NCBI RefSeq assembly: GCF_021044885.1
Contig: NZ_JAJNOD010000006.1
Span: forward strand, 62,001-126,000
Direction: 5' to 3'
DNA length: 64,000 nucleotides
Origin: Microbacterium nymphoidis
GTDB taxonomy: Bacteria > Actinomycetota > Actinomycetes > Actinomycetales > Microbacteriaceae
Shown piece after piece: positions 21,142 to 29,365 of the stretch (the stretch's first letter is position 1; every line of letters begins with the position of its first letter). The notes under the pieces were generated by a model, which was not told the origin of the DNA, did no database searches, and was given only the letters and a program-made list of their open reading frames with translations. The translations under genes were made by a program, and so were the position numbers.

Positions 21142-22563
21142 TCAGCGCGGGTCGCCCTGCTCTCCCACGAGCGGCGCGGACTTGATCTTGAACGCGAAGG
21201 TGATCACGCACAGCCAGCCCCACAGCATGATGGGGTTGGACTCCGTGAGGCCCTGCACCAGCAGCACCGCGACGATGAGTGCGGGCAGCACACTCAGCGC
21301 CCGGTAGGGGCGGTCGGCGCGCGCATCCCATCGTGGGCGATCAATCGCGAAGAACCACGCCCGCCAGGTGAAGGCGGCGTAGGTGATGCCGATGAAGAAC
21401 ACGCCGATGAGGCCGAGCTGGAAGAACACGTCCACCCACATGTTGTGCGCCTGCATCACCGGGATGGTGCGCTCCAGGATCCAGGAGCGAAACCCCGGGT
21501 CCCACGGCACCCACGGGCTCGCGAACCCCCAGCCGTCGAGGGGGTGCTGCGATGCGCGCGCGAGGACCTCGCGCCAGATGTCCCGGCGGCCGGTGAGATC
21601 GGACGAGCGTCCGAGCGCCTGGAACAGCTCGTCGCGAAACAACAGGCACACCACCACGAGCGCGCCGCCGATCGACAGGAACAGCGCATACAGGCTCCCG
21701 CGCCCCGCGGGCACGTGCACCCGTCGCATGGCGAGGACGGCCACGAGAACCAGCACGGCGCCGAACGCGCACACCCAGGCGGTGGCCGAATCGCACCGGA
21801 TGAAGAGGTAGGCGGCGATGACGAACCATCCCGCCATTCGCACGCGCACGCGTGCGTCATCCGCGAAACGCACGGCGAAGACGAGCATCGCCATCAGGCA
21901 GATCATCGCCAGGAGGTTCGCGTTGCCCACGATTCCCTGGATGCGCCCGCCCTCGAGGAGCAGGTTCTGCGACCAGTACAGCTTGGGGTCCTCGGGGTCG
22001 ACCAGCACCGGGCCCCAGGATGCGGAGGGCAGCGGTGCGCGAACGACCAGGGAGACGAAGAGCTCGAAGACCAGGGAGAGCCCGACCGCCGCCTCCAGGC
22101 CGCGGCTGAACGCCTGGACCAGCTCACGCCAGGAGAGACTCGATGCGAGGAACAGCCCGTGCATCGTGATGACGATCATGCCGCCGAAGGTGAGCAGCGT
22201 GGAGGGCAGCCAGCTGGTCCAGAGCGTCGATGCCGCGCCCCAGGCCAGGTAGGCCAGCGCGATCCAGGGCAGCCGTCGCCAGGGGAAGGCCGGCGCGAGC
22301 CCGGGGCGCAGCAGACGCGGGATCCACAGCAGTGCCGTCACCATCGCGAGCGCGATGAACACCAGCGCAGCGCCCGTGGTGCCGGCGGCGCGATCGAAGG
22401 CCGGGGCGCAGAAGATGGCGAAGACCACCACCGCGGCGTGTGCGCGGATCAGCACGGTGGACTGCTCCGAGCGCAGCGCCTCACGGCTGAGGGGCACCGC
22501 AGACGCGTCGGCCCGTGTGCGCGCGCGAATGCGCGGGAGCGGGACGGGAGCTGTGACGGTCAT
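21142..22563 (-). CDS. O-antigen-ligase-like polytopic membrane protein (copy 1)
   Basis: 473 residues with about 11 helices; same blocks as copy 2: GGRIQGIVGNANLLAMIC, LTGRRDIWREVL, DGWGFASPWVPWDP, QAHNMWVDVFFQLGLIG, and RAWFFAIDRPRWD after it. A longer frame begins at 22647, but it would overlap manA and its promoter; ATG at 22563 gives the same length as copy 2 and follows a TACTCT box by nine bases. First gene of the three-ligase operon and divergent from manA. Confidence 0.85.
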   Translation of the reverse strand: MTVTAPVPLPRIRARTRADASAVPLSREALRSEQSTVLIRAHAAVVVFAIFCAPAFDRAAGTTGAALVFIALAMVTALLWIPRLLRPGLAPAFPWRRLPWIALAYLAWGAASTLWTSWLPSTLLTFGGMIVITMHGLFLASSLSWRELVQAFSRGLEAAVGLSLVFELFVSLVVRAPLPSASWGPVLVDPEDPKLYWSQNLLLEGGRIQGIVGNANLLAMICLMAMLVFAVRFADDARVRVRMAGWFVIAAYLFIRCDSATAWVCAFGAVLVLVAVLAMRRVHVPAGRGSLYALFLSIGGALVVVCLLFRDELFQALGRSSDLTGRRDIWREVLARASQHPLDGWGFASPWVPWDPGFRSWILERTIPVMQAHNMWVDVFFQLGLIGVFFIGITYAAFTWRAWFFAIDRPRWDARADRPYRALSVLPALIVAVLLVQGLTESNPIMLWGWLCVITFAFKIKSAPLVGEQGDPR

Positions 22564-22572
22564 AGCGGACTG

Positions 22573-22578
22573 AGAGTA
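22573..22578 (-). promoter_or_regulatory. Possible -10 of the ligase operon
   Basis: On the minus strand, TACTCT lies nine bases before the ATG at 22563, implying a leader of only two or three bases. It faces the manA promoter across about 35 bases. Confidence 0.4.
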
Positions 22579-22612
22579 GCGGACCCGGCTCGGGGGCACC
22601 TGTGGGTGCGGA

Positions 22613-22618
22613 TAGGCT
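22613..22618 (+). promoter_or_regulatory. -10 hexamer of probable leaderless manA transcript
   Basis: TAGGCT, six bases, then the GTG start at 22625. Same arrangement as at 6186 and 57061. Confidence 0.55.
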
Positions 22619-22624
22619 GGCGCC

Positions 22625-23803
22625 GTGCTGGAGCTCATGACGAACACGCCGCGTGACTACGCCTGGGGATCGACCACTCTCCTCGCCGAGCTGGAGGGAC
22701 GTGAGCCCACGGGCGCTCCCGAAGCGGAGGTGTGGTTCGGCGATCACCCTGCTTCTCCCGCTGTGCTGGCCGACGGCACCTCGCTGCCCGAGCGACTCGC
22801 GGAGAATTCCGCCGGCCCGCTGCCGTATCTGCTGAAGCTGCTCGCTGCCGGATCGCCGCTGTCCATCCAGGTGCACCCCTCGCGCGCTCAGGCGCAGGCG
22901 GGATGGGCCAGGGAGGCGGGGCTCGCCCTGGACGCGCCCGAGCGCAACTATCGCGACGACAACCACAAGCCGGAGCTCATCGTGTCGCTCAGCGAGAGAT
23001 TCGAAGCGCTGTGCGGCCTGCGCCCCCTTGATGCTTCCCGTCGCTACCTCGCAAGCCTCGGAGACGCCGAGGGCGTGCGGGAGCTGCGTTCCCTGCTCGA
23101 CCCCGTCGCCGATGTCACGGACGCCGACATCCTGCGCCGCGCGATCGAGCACCTCCTCGCCGGGGACGCCGCCCGCATCGTCTCCGATGTCACCGACGCC
23201 CTGGCCACAGCCGCCTCTGCGGAGTTCGCCGACGAGCTCGCAGCCGCCCGCCGGATCGCGGCCGTGTACCCGGGAGACCCCGGCATCGTGGTCGCCATGC
23301 TCATGAATCTCGCCGTGCTGGGGCGCGGGGAGGCGGTGTATCTGCGGGCGGGCCTGCTGCATGCCTACCTCAGCGGCATCGGCGTCGAGATCATGGCGGC
23401 CAGCGACAACGTGCTCCGGGGCGGGCTCACCCCCAAGCGCGTCGACGTTCCCGAGTTGCTCACGCTGCTGGACACCACACCGGGGGTCGTTCCCGTGATC
23501 CACCCGCGGCCCCTCGCCGGTGCGACCGGTGTGGACACCTACGGTCCCGGCGTGGCGGATTTCGCCCTGGCCGTGGCCCGGCCCGACGCCGGCAGCGGCG
23601 TCATCGCCGACATGCGGGTGGACGGTCCCGCGATCGTGGTGGCGACGGCGGGTGAGTGCGCGGTGGAACTGGATGGGGAGCATGTCCTCCTGGCACCCGG
23701 TCAGGCGGCCATCGCGCTGGGGGCGTCAGGTCCGCTCCGCATCGGCGGCACCGGCGAGGCGTTCGTGGCGACGCCCGGGGAGAGCATCGATTCCGCTTCG
23801 TGA
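22625..23803 (+). CDS. manA: Mannose-6-phosphate isomerase, class I
   Basis: 392 residues. Interconverts fructose-6-phosphate and mannose-6-phosphate, feeding GDP-mannose and mannosylated lipids or glycans. Zinc ligands of class I enzymes are visible: Gln82 and His84 in IQVHP, Glu117 in DDNHKPELIV, and the later His of LRAGLLHAYLSG, followed by MAASDNVLRGGLTPK with the catalytic Arg. GTG start, preceded by a TAGGCT box. In M. tuberculosis manA is also close to whiB2. The gene is followed by a 132-base gap and whiB2. Confidence 0.95.
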   Translation: MLELMTNTPRDYAWGSTTLLAELEGREPTGAPEAEVWFGDHPASPAVLADGTSLPERLAENSAGPLPYLLKLLAAGSPLSIQVHPSRAQAQAGWAREAGLALDAPERNYRDDNHKPELIVSLSERFEALCGLRPLDASRRYLASLGDAEGVRELRSLLDPVADVTDADILRRAIEHLLAGDAARIVSDVTDALATAASAEFADELAAARRIAAVYPGDPGIVVAMLMNLAVLGRGEAVYLRAGLLHAYLSGIGVEIMAASDNVLRGGLTPKRVDVPELLTLLDTTPGVVPVIHPRPLAGATGVDTYGPGVADFALAVARPDAGSGVIADMRVDGPAIVVATAGECAVELDGEHVLLAPGQAAIALGASGPLRIGGTGEAFVATPGESIDSAS

Positions 23804-23861
23804 CACTCCCGGGGTGTGTCATGAAGCTTGAAGGTCGGGTTGAGGAAATATGCTCTGCGAC

Positions 23862-23890
23862 TTGACCCGAGCGAATCACACCGCTGTAAT
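23862..23890 (+). promoter_or_regulatory. whiB2 promoter
   Basis: -35 TTGACC (23862-23867), 17-base spacer, -10 TGTAAT (23885-23890). Four or five of six bases match consensus in each box, strong for this GC-rich window. The leader is about 40 bases and includes the AGGGGGA ribosome-binding site. Confidence 0.6.
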
Positions 23891-23935
23891 TATGTGAGCG
23901 CACCGCGACTGACGCGGTCCGTGAGGGGGAAGACA

Positions 23936-24274
23936 GTGGGAGAGCAGATGACGGGATCACAGTACCGTTCCAGCGTCCCCGACAACTGGTTCGTCGATCC
24001 GGTGAACCTGGGAGTGCCCGGGGTCCGGCGGCCGGTTGCCGATGACGAGGACAACGCACTGGCATGGCAGGGCGAGGCGCTCTGTGCGCAGACCGACCCG
24101 GAGGCGTTCTTCCCGGAGAAGGGCGGCTCCACGCGAGACGCCAAGCGCATCTGCTCATCATGCGATGTGCGCGGCGAGTGCCTCGAGTACGCGCTGTCCA
24201 ACGACGAGCGCTTCGGTATCTGGGGCGGCCTGTCCGAGCGCGAGCGCCGCAAGCTCAAGCGCCGCGCGGGCTGA
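23936..24274 (+). CDS. whiB2: WhiB-family iron-sulfur regulator, WhiB2/WhmD type
   Basis: 112 residues. Four cluster-binding cysteines at 50, 73, 76 and 82 (C-x22-C-x2-C-x5-C), the GIWGG turn at 94-98 and a basic C-terminal tail RRKLKRR. The N-terminal extension with NWFVDPVNLGVPG is typical of WhiB2/WhmD, which control septation and cell division. GTG at 23936 is chosen because AGGGGGA (23924-23930) is five bases upstream; ATG at 23948 is an alternative with a three-base spacing. It lies upstream of the GT-DUF5719 pair, as in other actinobacteria. Confidence 0.92.
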   Translation: MGEQMTGSQYRSSVPDNWFVDPVNLGVPGVRRPVADDEDNALAWQGEALCAQTDPEAFFPEKGGSTRDAKRICSSCDVRGECLEYALSNDERFGIWGGLSERERRKLKRRAG

Positions 24275-24284
24275 CACGGAATTC

Positions 24285-24321
24285 GGCGTATCGTCCATCT
24301 CCTGGAGATGGGCGATACGCC
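24285..24321 (+). terminator. Terminator after whiB2
   Basis: Long hairpin with arms 24285-24302 and 24304-24321: 17 of 18 positions pair by Watson-Crick rules and one as G-T; the real loop is about CCTGG. It ends the whiB2 message ten bases after the stop. Confidence 0.65.
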
Positions 24322-24405
24322 GTTCTGCGTCCCGAGCCCGGTGAATCCCCGGACCGTCTGACCCCTTCCCGGCGCGGCACTCCCGAATTGCGCCGGAAGC
24401 CTGCC

Positions 24406-24411
24406 TACGCT
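24406..24411 (+). promoter_or_regulatory. -10 hexamer before the GT-DUF5719 operon
   Basis: TACGCT followed by eight bases and the ATG at 24420; leaderless or nearly leaderless transcription is likely. Confidence 0.45.
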
Positions 24412-24419
24412 GAAGCGCC

Positions 24420-27266
24420 ATGCCTGCTCCTGTACACGCCGTCATCGTCGCGCACCCGGATGCGCGCGCCGCAGGGCTTCCCCACCTGAAGGAGACGCTC
24501 GCCGCGGTCGCAGCCCAGCGTCATCCCGTGGATGCGCTCACGATCGTGCTGTGCGGCAAGGACCGCCGCTTCGCGGAGGTGGCCGACGCGTCCGGTGCCG
24601 AGGGCATCATTCAGGCAGACGCCGCCACCGGGTTCGCGGAGGCGATCGAGCTGGCGTCGCGCCGGGTGGATCCCGATCACGCGCTGTGGCTGCTGGCGCA
24701 GGACACGTCTCCCGCTCCTGACGCGCTGGAGCGACTGGCCGCGGTCCTCGAGCTGCAGCCCTCCGTGGCAGTGGTCGCTCCGAAACTCGTCCGTCGCAGC
24801 GATAGCGAGATCATCGCGTCCCTCGGGGTGAGCATGTCGCGCGGCGGCGAGAGCGTGGAGCTTGCCGCGGGGCAGTTCGACCAGGGGCAGCACGACGGCC
24901 GCGAGGACGTCCTGGGCGCGGACATCCGCGGTGTGCTGCTGCGCGCCGAGCGCCGCGGGGACCTGCTTCCCGATCGTGCCCTCGGGGGTGCAGACGAGGG
25001 ACTCGACATCGGCGTTCGCGCGCGTCTGGGCGGCGACCGTGTGGCGCTCGCACCCGCGGCCCGCGTGGCCGTCCGTGCGGACGGGGTGGCGGGCCTGCCG
25101 GATCCGGTCCGCGCCGCCGACCGTCGCCGTATCGTCTACGTCACGCGGCTGGCACAGTTGCACCGGCGCCTCGTCTACGCGCCGGCCGCGGTCGTCCCGC
25201 TGCACATCCTGTCCTTCCTGCCGATCGCCCTCTGGCGCGCCGTCAGTCATCTGCTGGCGAAGGCGCCTGGCGCGGTGCTCCCGGAGTGGGCGGCGGCGTT
25301 CGTTGCCGCCTTCCGCTGGCCGTCGATCGCGCGCTCGCGTGCCCGCCTGCGCGGACGACGCGGTGACTGGTGGCGCGTGGATCCCCTGCGCATCGGACGC
25401 GTTGAGCGACGCGAGATCCTGCTCGGCGACGGGCAGTCGGCCCGCACCACGAGACCGGAACTGCGCTTCTTCTCGGGCGGCGGTGCGTGGACGGTGCTGG
25501 CGTCGCTGGCGGTGTCGATCGTCGCATTCTTCCCGCTGCTGTCCTGGCCGGTCCTCGGCGGCGGCGGGGCACTGCCGTTGCGCACGCAGCTGGCCAGCCT
25601 GTGGACCGATGCGGTGTTCGGCCAGCGCGGATACGGCCTGGATGGCGCATTGCCGGCCGACCCCTTCGCGGCGGTGCTGGCCGTGCTCGGTTCGCTGATG
25701 CCCGCCGCCCCCTCCTCGGCGCTGGTGGTGCTGTGGGTCGCCGCGTTGCCGCTGGCCACGCTCGGCGGGTGGTTCGCCGCCACGCGCGTGACCGAGCGCT
25801 CCGGCCTGCGGATCGCCGGTGCGGTGCTGTGGACGATCGCCCCGACATTTCTCGGCGCGCTCGTCGACCCCCGCCCGGCGGCCGTCATCCTTCACGTGGC
25901 ACTGCCGTGGCTGGTGTACACCGGGCTGGCGGCCCACCGATCCTGGGGTTCGGCCGGAGCGGCGTCCCTGCTGATGCTGGTGGTGGCCGCTTGTGCGCCG
26001 AGCGCCGGGGGAGTCCTCGCGGTGATCGCCATCGTCGCGTGCGTGGCGGCCATCTGCGTCGCCCGGTTCTCGGGTGCGATCCGCCTGCTGTGGACGCTGG
26101 TTCCCACCGCGGTGTTCTTCCTGCCCCTCGTCTGGTTCCATGTCACACACAAGCAGCCGCTGAGCCTGCTGGCGGATCCGGGACTGCCCTACCAGGGTGC
26201 GCGCGCGTCGGACGATCTGTGGGGGCGTCTGTCGCTCCTCGCCGGCTTCCCTGCGGGCGATGGGGCAGGGTGGCCCGGCCTGCTCTCGTCGGCCGGTGCC
26301 GGCGACGCCCTCGTGCGGTGGGCGTGGTTCGCTCCCGCGCTCGTGGTCCCGGTCGCCGTTCTGGCCGCGGTCGGCGCCTTCACCGTGCGCTGGCGGGTCG
26401 GTGTGCCGCTGCTCCTGGTCGCCGGGGGTGCCGCGGTTGCCGGGCTCGTGGCCTCCGGGATCTCCGTGAGCGTGGTGGACGGGGCCGCGGTGGCACTCTG
26501 GCCCGGCTCCCTGGGCAGTGTGTCCTGGTCGGCTCTCGTCCTGGGCGCTCTCCTCGCGCTGCACTCGCTGCGAATGCCGCGGAGCCTGCGCGGTGCGCTC
26601 GGCACCATCGGCGTGCTCCTCGTGCTGGTCACCGCCGTTCCCCACCTCACGGCGGTTCTGCGCGGCGACGCCGCTGCACAGAACGGACCGCGCAGCACCC
26701 TGCCGGCGTACGTCGCAGCGGAGCTCGACGAAGGCGCACGTGGCGCGACCCTCGTGCTCGACATCCGCGAGGACGGCACAGTCGTGCAACGGGTCGTGTG
26801 GGGATCCTCGGACTCGCTGGGTGCCCAGTCGAGCATCCTCAGCACCCGGACCGCGTTCACCGCCTCGGAGGAGGAGCTGGCGAACCGCATCGCCGATGCG
26901 ATGACCCCTCAGGCCCAGGACGTCTCGTTCGCCGATCTCGGCATCCGCTTCGTGCTCGTCGAGCCGGTGACCGCCACCTCGGGGCCCGCAGCGGCGCTGC
27001 GCGCCCAGGCCGTGGCCGCGTTCGACCGTAACCCCGCATTCACCGCCGTCGGCGAGACCGGCAAGGGCGCCCTGTGGGGAGTGACCGGTGAGGTGGCGCC
27101 CCGCCCGGCGCTCACCTCAGACGACCGTTCGGTCAGCGCGATCCTGATCATCGCGGCTCTGGTGTCGCTGGTGATCGCGGTGCTGCTGGCCATTCCCACC
27201 CGCGCCTCCGTGCGTGCGGCTCGCGTGCGGCCGCGCATGATCGGCGCGTCGAAGGAGCAGGAATGA
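24420..27266 (+). CDS. Large GT2 glycosyltransferase fused to polytopic membrane domain
   Basis: 948 residues. Residues 1-230 look like a GT2 fold (AVIVAHPDARAAGLPHLKETL, ADAATGFAEAIELA, LLAQDTSPAPDALERL as the probable metal-binding block). The rest contains about 12-14 membrane helices, the first near 263-285 and the last near 905-925, with an extracytoplasmic domain at about 755-890 containing VLDIREDGTVVQRVVWG. This layout resembles the large actinobacterial glycosyltransferases encoded beside whiB2. Donor and product are unknown. The stop overlaps the DUF5719 start (ATGA). It may glycosylate an exported acceptor with its partner. Confidence 0.82.
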   Translation: MPAPVHAVIVAHPDARAAGLPHLKETLAAVAAQRHPVDALTIVLCGKDRRFAEVADASGAEGIIQADAATGFAEAIELASRRVDPDHALWLLAQDTSPAPDALERLAAVLELQPSVAVVAPKLVRRSDSEIIASLGVSMSRGGESVELAAGQFDQGQHDGREDVLGADIRGVLLRAERRGDLLPDRALGGADEGLDIGVRARLGGDRVALAPAARVAVRADGVAGLPDPVRAADRRRIVYVTRLAQLHRRLVYAPAAVVPLHILSFLPIALWRAVSHLLAKAPGAVLPEWAAAFVAAFRWPSIARSRARLRGRRGDWWRVDPLRIGRVERREILLGDGQSARTTRPELRFFSGGGAWTVLASLAVSIVAFFPLLSWPVLGGGGALPLRTQLASLWTDAVFGQRGYGLDGALPADPFAAVLAVLGSLMPAAPSSALVVLWVAALPLATLGGWFAATRVTERSGLRIAGAVLWTIAPTFLGALVDPRPAAVILHVALPWLVYTGLAAHRSWGSAGAASLLMLVVAACAPSAGGVLAVIAIVACVAAICVARFSGAIRLLWTLVPTAVFFLPLVWFHVTHKQPLSLLADPGLPYQGARASDDLWGRLSLLAGFPAGDGAGWPGLLSSAGAGDALVRWAWFAPALVVPVAVLAAVGAFTVRWRVGVPLLLVAGGAAVAGLVASGISVSVVDGAAVALWPGSLGSVSWSALVLGALLALHSLRMPRSLRGALGTIGVLLVLVTAVPHLTAVLRGDAAAQNGPRSTLPAYVAAELDEGARGATLVLDIREDGTVVQRVVWGSSDSLGAQSSILSTRTAFTASEEELANRIADAMTPQAQDVSFADLGIRFVLVEPVTATSGPAAALRAQAVAAFDRNPAFTAVGETGKGALWGVTGEVAPRPALTSDDRSVSAILIIAALVSLVIAVLLAIPTRASVRAARVRPRMIGASKEQE

Positions 27267-28627
27267 CGAAGGAACCATCCCGGGGCCGCCTCGCTCGCGC
27301 GGGAGCGGGCATCCTTGCCGTGGCCGTCACGGCTGTCGGTGTCGCTGCGGCCGTCGTATCGCCGCTTCCCGCGGTCTCCGCTGCCGTGCCAGCCACGGTC
27401 CGAGAGCCCGCTCCGGGCGACGTCACGCTGGTGTGCACGGGCTCGGCGCTGGTGCTCGGGCGGGTCACGGACTCCGCCCAGACGGTGTCGGAGGCAGCCC
27501 GCCTGACCCCGATCCTGTCGGACTCCGGTGCCGCGTCGGATGAGCTTCCCGTGCTGGGGGTCGACGGAGCCGTGTTCGGCGTCGTCAGCGCCCCGCCCGT
27601 GGACGGCAAGCGCGCCGCGGTGGCGGGCGCCGCCTCGTTCTCCTCCGAGGCCGATGACCTCTCGGGATATGCGGCCTCATCGTGCCGCCCGCCGCTCACC
27701 GAGTCCTGGCTGGTCGGCATCGACGGGCGCACCGGTTCCTCCGGTGTCATCACCATCGCGAACCCGTTCGGCGTCACGGCCACCGTGTCCTTCACCGTCT
27801 ACGGACTCGCCGGCCCCACCACCCCCGCGGGCGGCTCGCTCTCGGTGGCGCCCGGGACGGTGGCGACCGTTCCTGTCGCGTCACTGTCCAGCGGTGACAG
27901 CTCACCGGTGATCAACGTTCACGCGGAGGGCGCTCCGGTGCAGGCGTCGCTGCAGTCCGCGCTGGTGCGCGGGCTGGTTCCTGCGGGAATCGACTTCCAG
28001 GATGCGGTGCGTCAGGCTTCGGCGCGTCAGATCATCCCCGGTGTGACGGTCACGACCGCTGGGCCAGCCCTCACCTCAGTCCGCGTCCTCATGCCGGATG
28101 CCTCCGGACCGGTCACGGTGAGCGCGCAGCCCGTCGACGGCGCTGCAGCGCCGGTCCAGCTCAGCGTGGACGCCGTGGCCGGCATCCCGGTGGACATTCC
28201 GCTAGACGCACTGCCCGCCGGGGCGTACGACGTCACGGTGGAGGGGGCATCGCCCCTGGTCGCGGCCGTCTGGCAGGCGACCGGCGCGGGTGAGGGTGAT
28301 GACGACGCCTGGTATCCGGCAGCTCCGGAGATCTCCGCGCCCACGGCGTTCGCGGTCGCGGGAGGTGCGGCAGCCGTGCTGGCGCTGTGGAACGACGGTG
28401 ATGACGACGTGTCTGCGACGGTCACCGTCGGAGGGCGGGAGAGCACCGTGAACGTCCCGGCGCACGGCGGCGCACAGGTCCCCGTCGCCAGCACCGCCGA
28501 CGCGGTGCTGGATCCGGGCGAGGGCGCGCTGCACGCGACCGTCTCCTATGCCGATGGCCAGCGACTCGCCGCAGCCGCGGTGTGGCCCGCCGACGCGGAC
28601 AGCGCTCCGATCACGATCACACGCTGA
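27263..28627 (+). CDS. DUF5719 secreted/anchored protein
   Basis: 454 residues. N-terminal signal or anchor helix (about 12-37, after RGRLARAG), then repetitive beta-rich sequence with Val, Thr, Gly and Ser, such as GSSGVITIANPFGVTATVSF and GGAAAVLALWNDGDDDVSA, consistent with several immunoglobulin-like sheets outside the membrane. Only one Cys pair is visible (about 54 and 144). Position behind the large GT2 and the beta-rich fold fit DUF5719. The function is unknown; cotranslation with the transferase suggests an extracytoplasmic partner. It converges on the next gene with six bases between stops. Confidence 0.75.
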   Translation: MTKEPSRGRLARAGAGILAVAVTAVGVAAAVVSPLPAVSAAVPATVREPAPGDVTLVCTGSALVLGRVTDSAQTVSEAARLTPILSDSGAASDELPVLGVDGAVFGVVSAPPVDGKRAAVAGAASFSSEADDLSGYAASSCRPPLTESWLVGIDGRTGSSGVITIANPFGVTATVSFTVYGLAGPTTPAGGSLSVAPGTVATVPVASLSSGDSSPVINVHAEGAPVQASLQSALVRGLVPAGIDFQDAVRQASARQIIPGVTVTTAGPALTSVRVLMPDASGPVTVSAQPVDGAAAPVQLSVDAVAGIPVDIPLDALPAGAYDVTVEGASPLVAAVWQATGAGEGDDDAWYPAAPEISAPTAFAVAGGAAAVLALWNDGDDDVSATVTVGGRESTVNVPAHGGAQVPVASTADAVLDPGEGALHATVSYADGQRLAAAAVWPADADSAPITITR

Positions 28628-28633
28628 CGCAGG

Positions 28634-29068
28634 TCAGTTGCGCCAGCGCTGGGTGCCCAGGTCCCAGGGATCGCGATCGAGGTACTCGGCCGCGGCGCGG
28701 AAGACCGCACCCTCCATCGACATCTTGGCGCCGAGATCGTCCATGCGGTTGGCGCGGTCGAGTCGTTCGATCGGCAACCGGAAGATCACGATGCGCCGGG
28801 CCTCCCGATCCACGAACCACCGCGGCATTCCCTCGGCGTCCGCGCGCGTGGGCATGATCCCCACCTCGAAGGACACCTCGCGCAGATCCTCCCACGCGTC
28901 GCGCAGGAACTGCGCGGTGTCGTGCACCACCAGCTCGAAGCGGTCCTGCCGCGATTCGAGCGGCGGCAGCGGCGGCGGAACGACGGGGCTGCGCCCGGTG
29001 CGGCCGTGGCGGCCGTGGCGGGCGGGGCGCGGACGAGCCGGCGGAGCGGGACGTCGCGGCCAGATCAT
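28634..29068 (-). CDS. Metallopeptidase-family (zincin-like) protein without HExxH
   Basis: 144 residues. The C-terminal 100 residues align in layout with the small zincin-like family typified by Rv3259: RFELVVHDTAQFLRDAW, a variable loop, then RRIVIFRLPIERLDRAN and AAAEYLDRDPWDLG. In genuine peptidases of the family the last block holds HExxH; here it reads MSMEGAVFRAAAEY, with no metal-binding His, so catalysis by zinc is unlikely. The N-terminus is Pro/Arg-rich and disordered. ATG at 29068 follows TAGGAT by six bases. It lies beside DUF3499 as in mycobacteria (Rv3258c/Rv3259). Confidence 0.72.
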   Translation of the reverse strand: MIWPRRPAPPARPRPARHGRHGRTGRSPVVPPPLPPLESRQDRFELVVHDTAQFLRDAWEDLREVSFEVGIMPTRADAEGMPRWFVDREARRIVIFRLPIERLDRANRMDDLGAKMSMEGAVFRAAAEYLDRDPWDLGTQRWRN

Positions 29069-29074
29069 TCCTCC

Positions 29075-29080
29075 ATCCTA
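29075..29080 (-). promoter_or_regulatory. -10 hexamer, probable leaderless transcript
   Basis: TAGGAT on the minus strand, six bases (GGAGGA), then the ATG at 29068. The GGAGGA abuts the ATG and is too close to act as a normal ribosome-binding site. Confidence 0.5.
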
Positions 29081-29137
29081 GGTCGCCGAGCGCTGTGGCG
29101 GCCGTGCCTGTCGCCGTGCGATGTCCGCGATCGGGCA

Positions 29138-29143
29138 TAGGGT
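29138..29143 (+). promoter_or_regulatory. -10 hexamer before DUF3499 gene
   Basis: TAGGGT followed by nine bases and the ATG at 29153, giving a leader of only two or three bases. Confidence 0.4.
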
Positions 29144-29152
29144 GGGAGGGCT

Positions 29153-29359
29153 ATGTTCACCAGGCTCTGCTCGAAGGTCGGCTGCTCCCGCGAGGCGGTC
29201 TCCACGCTCACGTACGACTACGCGGATCAGATGGCTGCCATCGGGCCGCTGGGCGCCGCCGGCGATCCGCATGCCCACGACCTCTGCGCCATGCACACAG
29301 AGCGGCTGTCGGTGCCGAAGGGCTGGGTCGTCATCCGCCACGAGACGCTCCAGTCCTGA
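29153..29359 (+). CDS. DUF3499 protein (Rv3258c family)
   Basis: 68 residues. Begins FTRLCSKVGCSREAVSTLTYDY with a CxxxxC pair and ends HDLCAMHTERLSVPKGW with a Cys-x2-His pair; together these could form a zinc site. The sequence is the conserved core of DUF3499; homologues in other orders carry a longer C-terminus, so this is a minimal version. Function unknown. Divergent from the metallopeptidase-like gene and convergent with the RDD gene, six bases between stops. Confidence 0.85.
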   Translation: MFTRLCSKVGCSREAVSTLTYDYADQMAAIGPLGAAGDPHAHDLCAMHTERLSVPKGWVVIRHETLQS

Positions 29360-29365
29360 ACCGGA

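Noticed and set aside
20287..22656. Plus-strand open frame of 789 codons
   Set aside because: Antisense to two well-supported ligase-like membrane proteins; composition (Arg, His, Gly, Gln, Glu) is that of a shadow frame.
24405..26789. Minus-strand open frame of 794 codons
   Set aside because: Antisense to the large glycosyltransferase, with shadow-frame composition and no recognisable motif.
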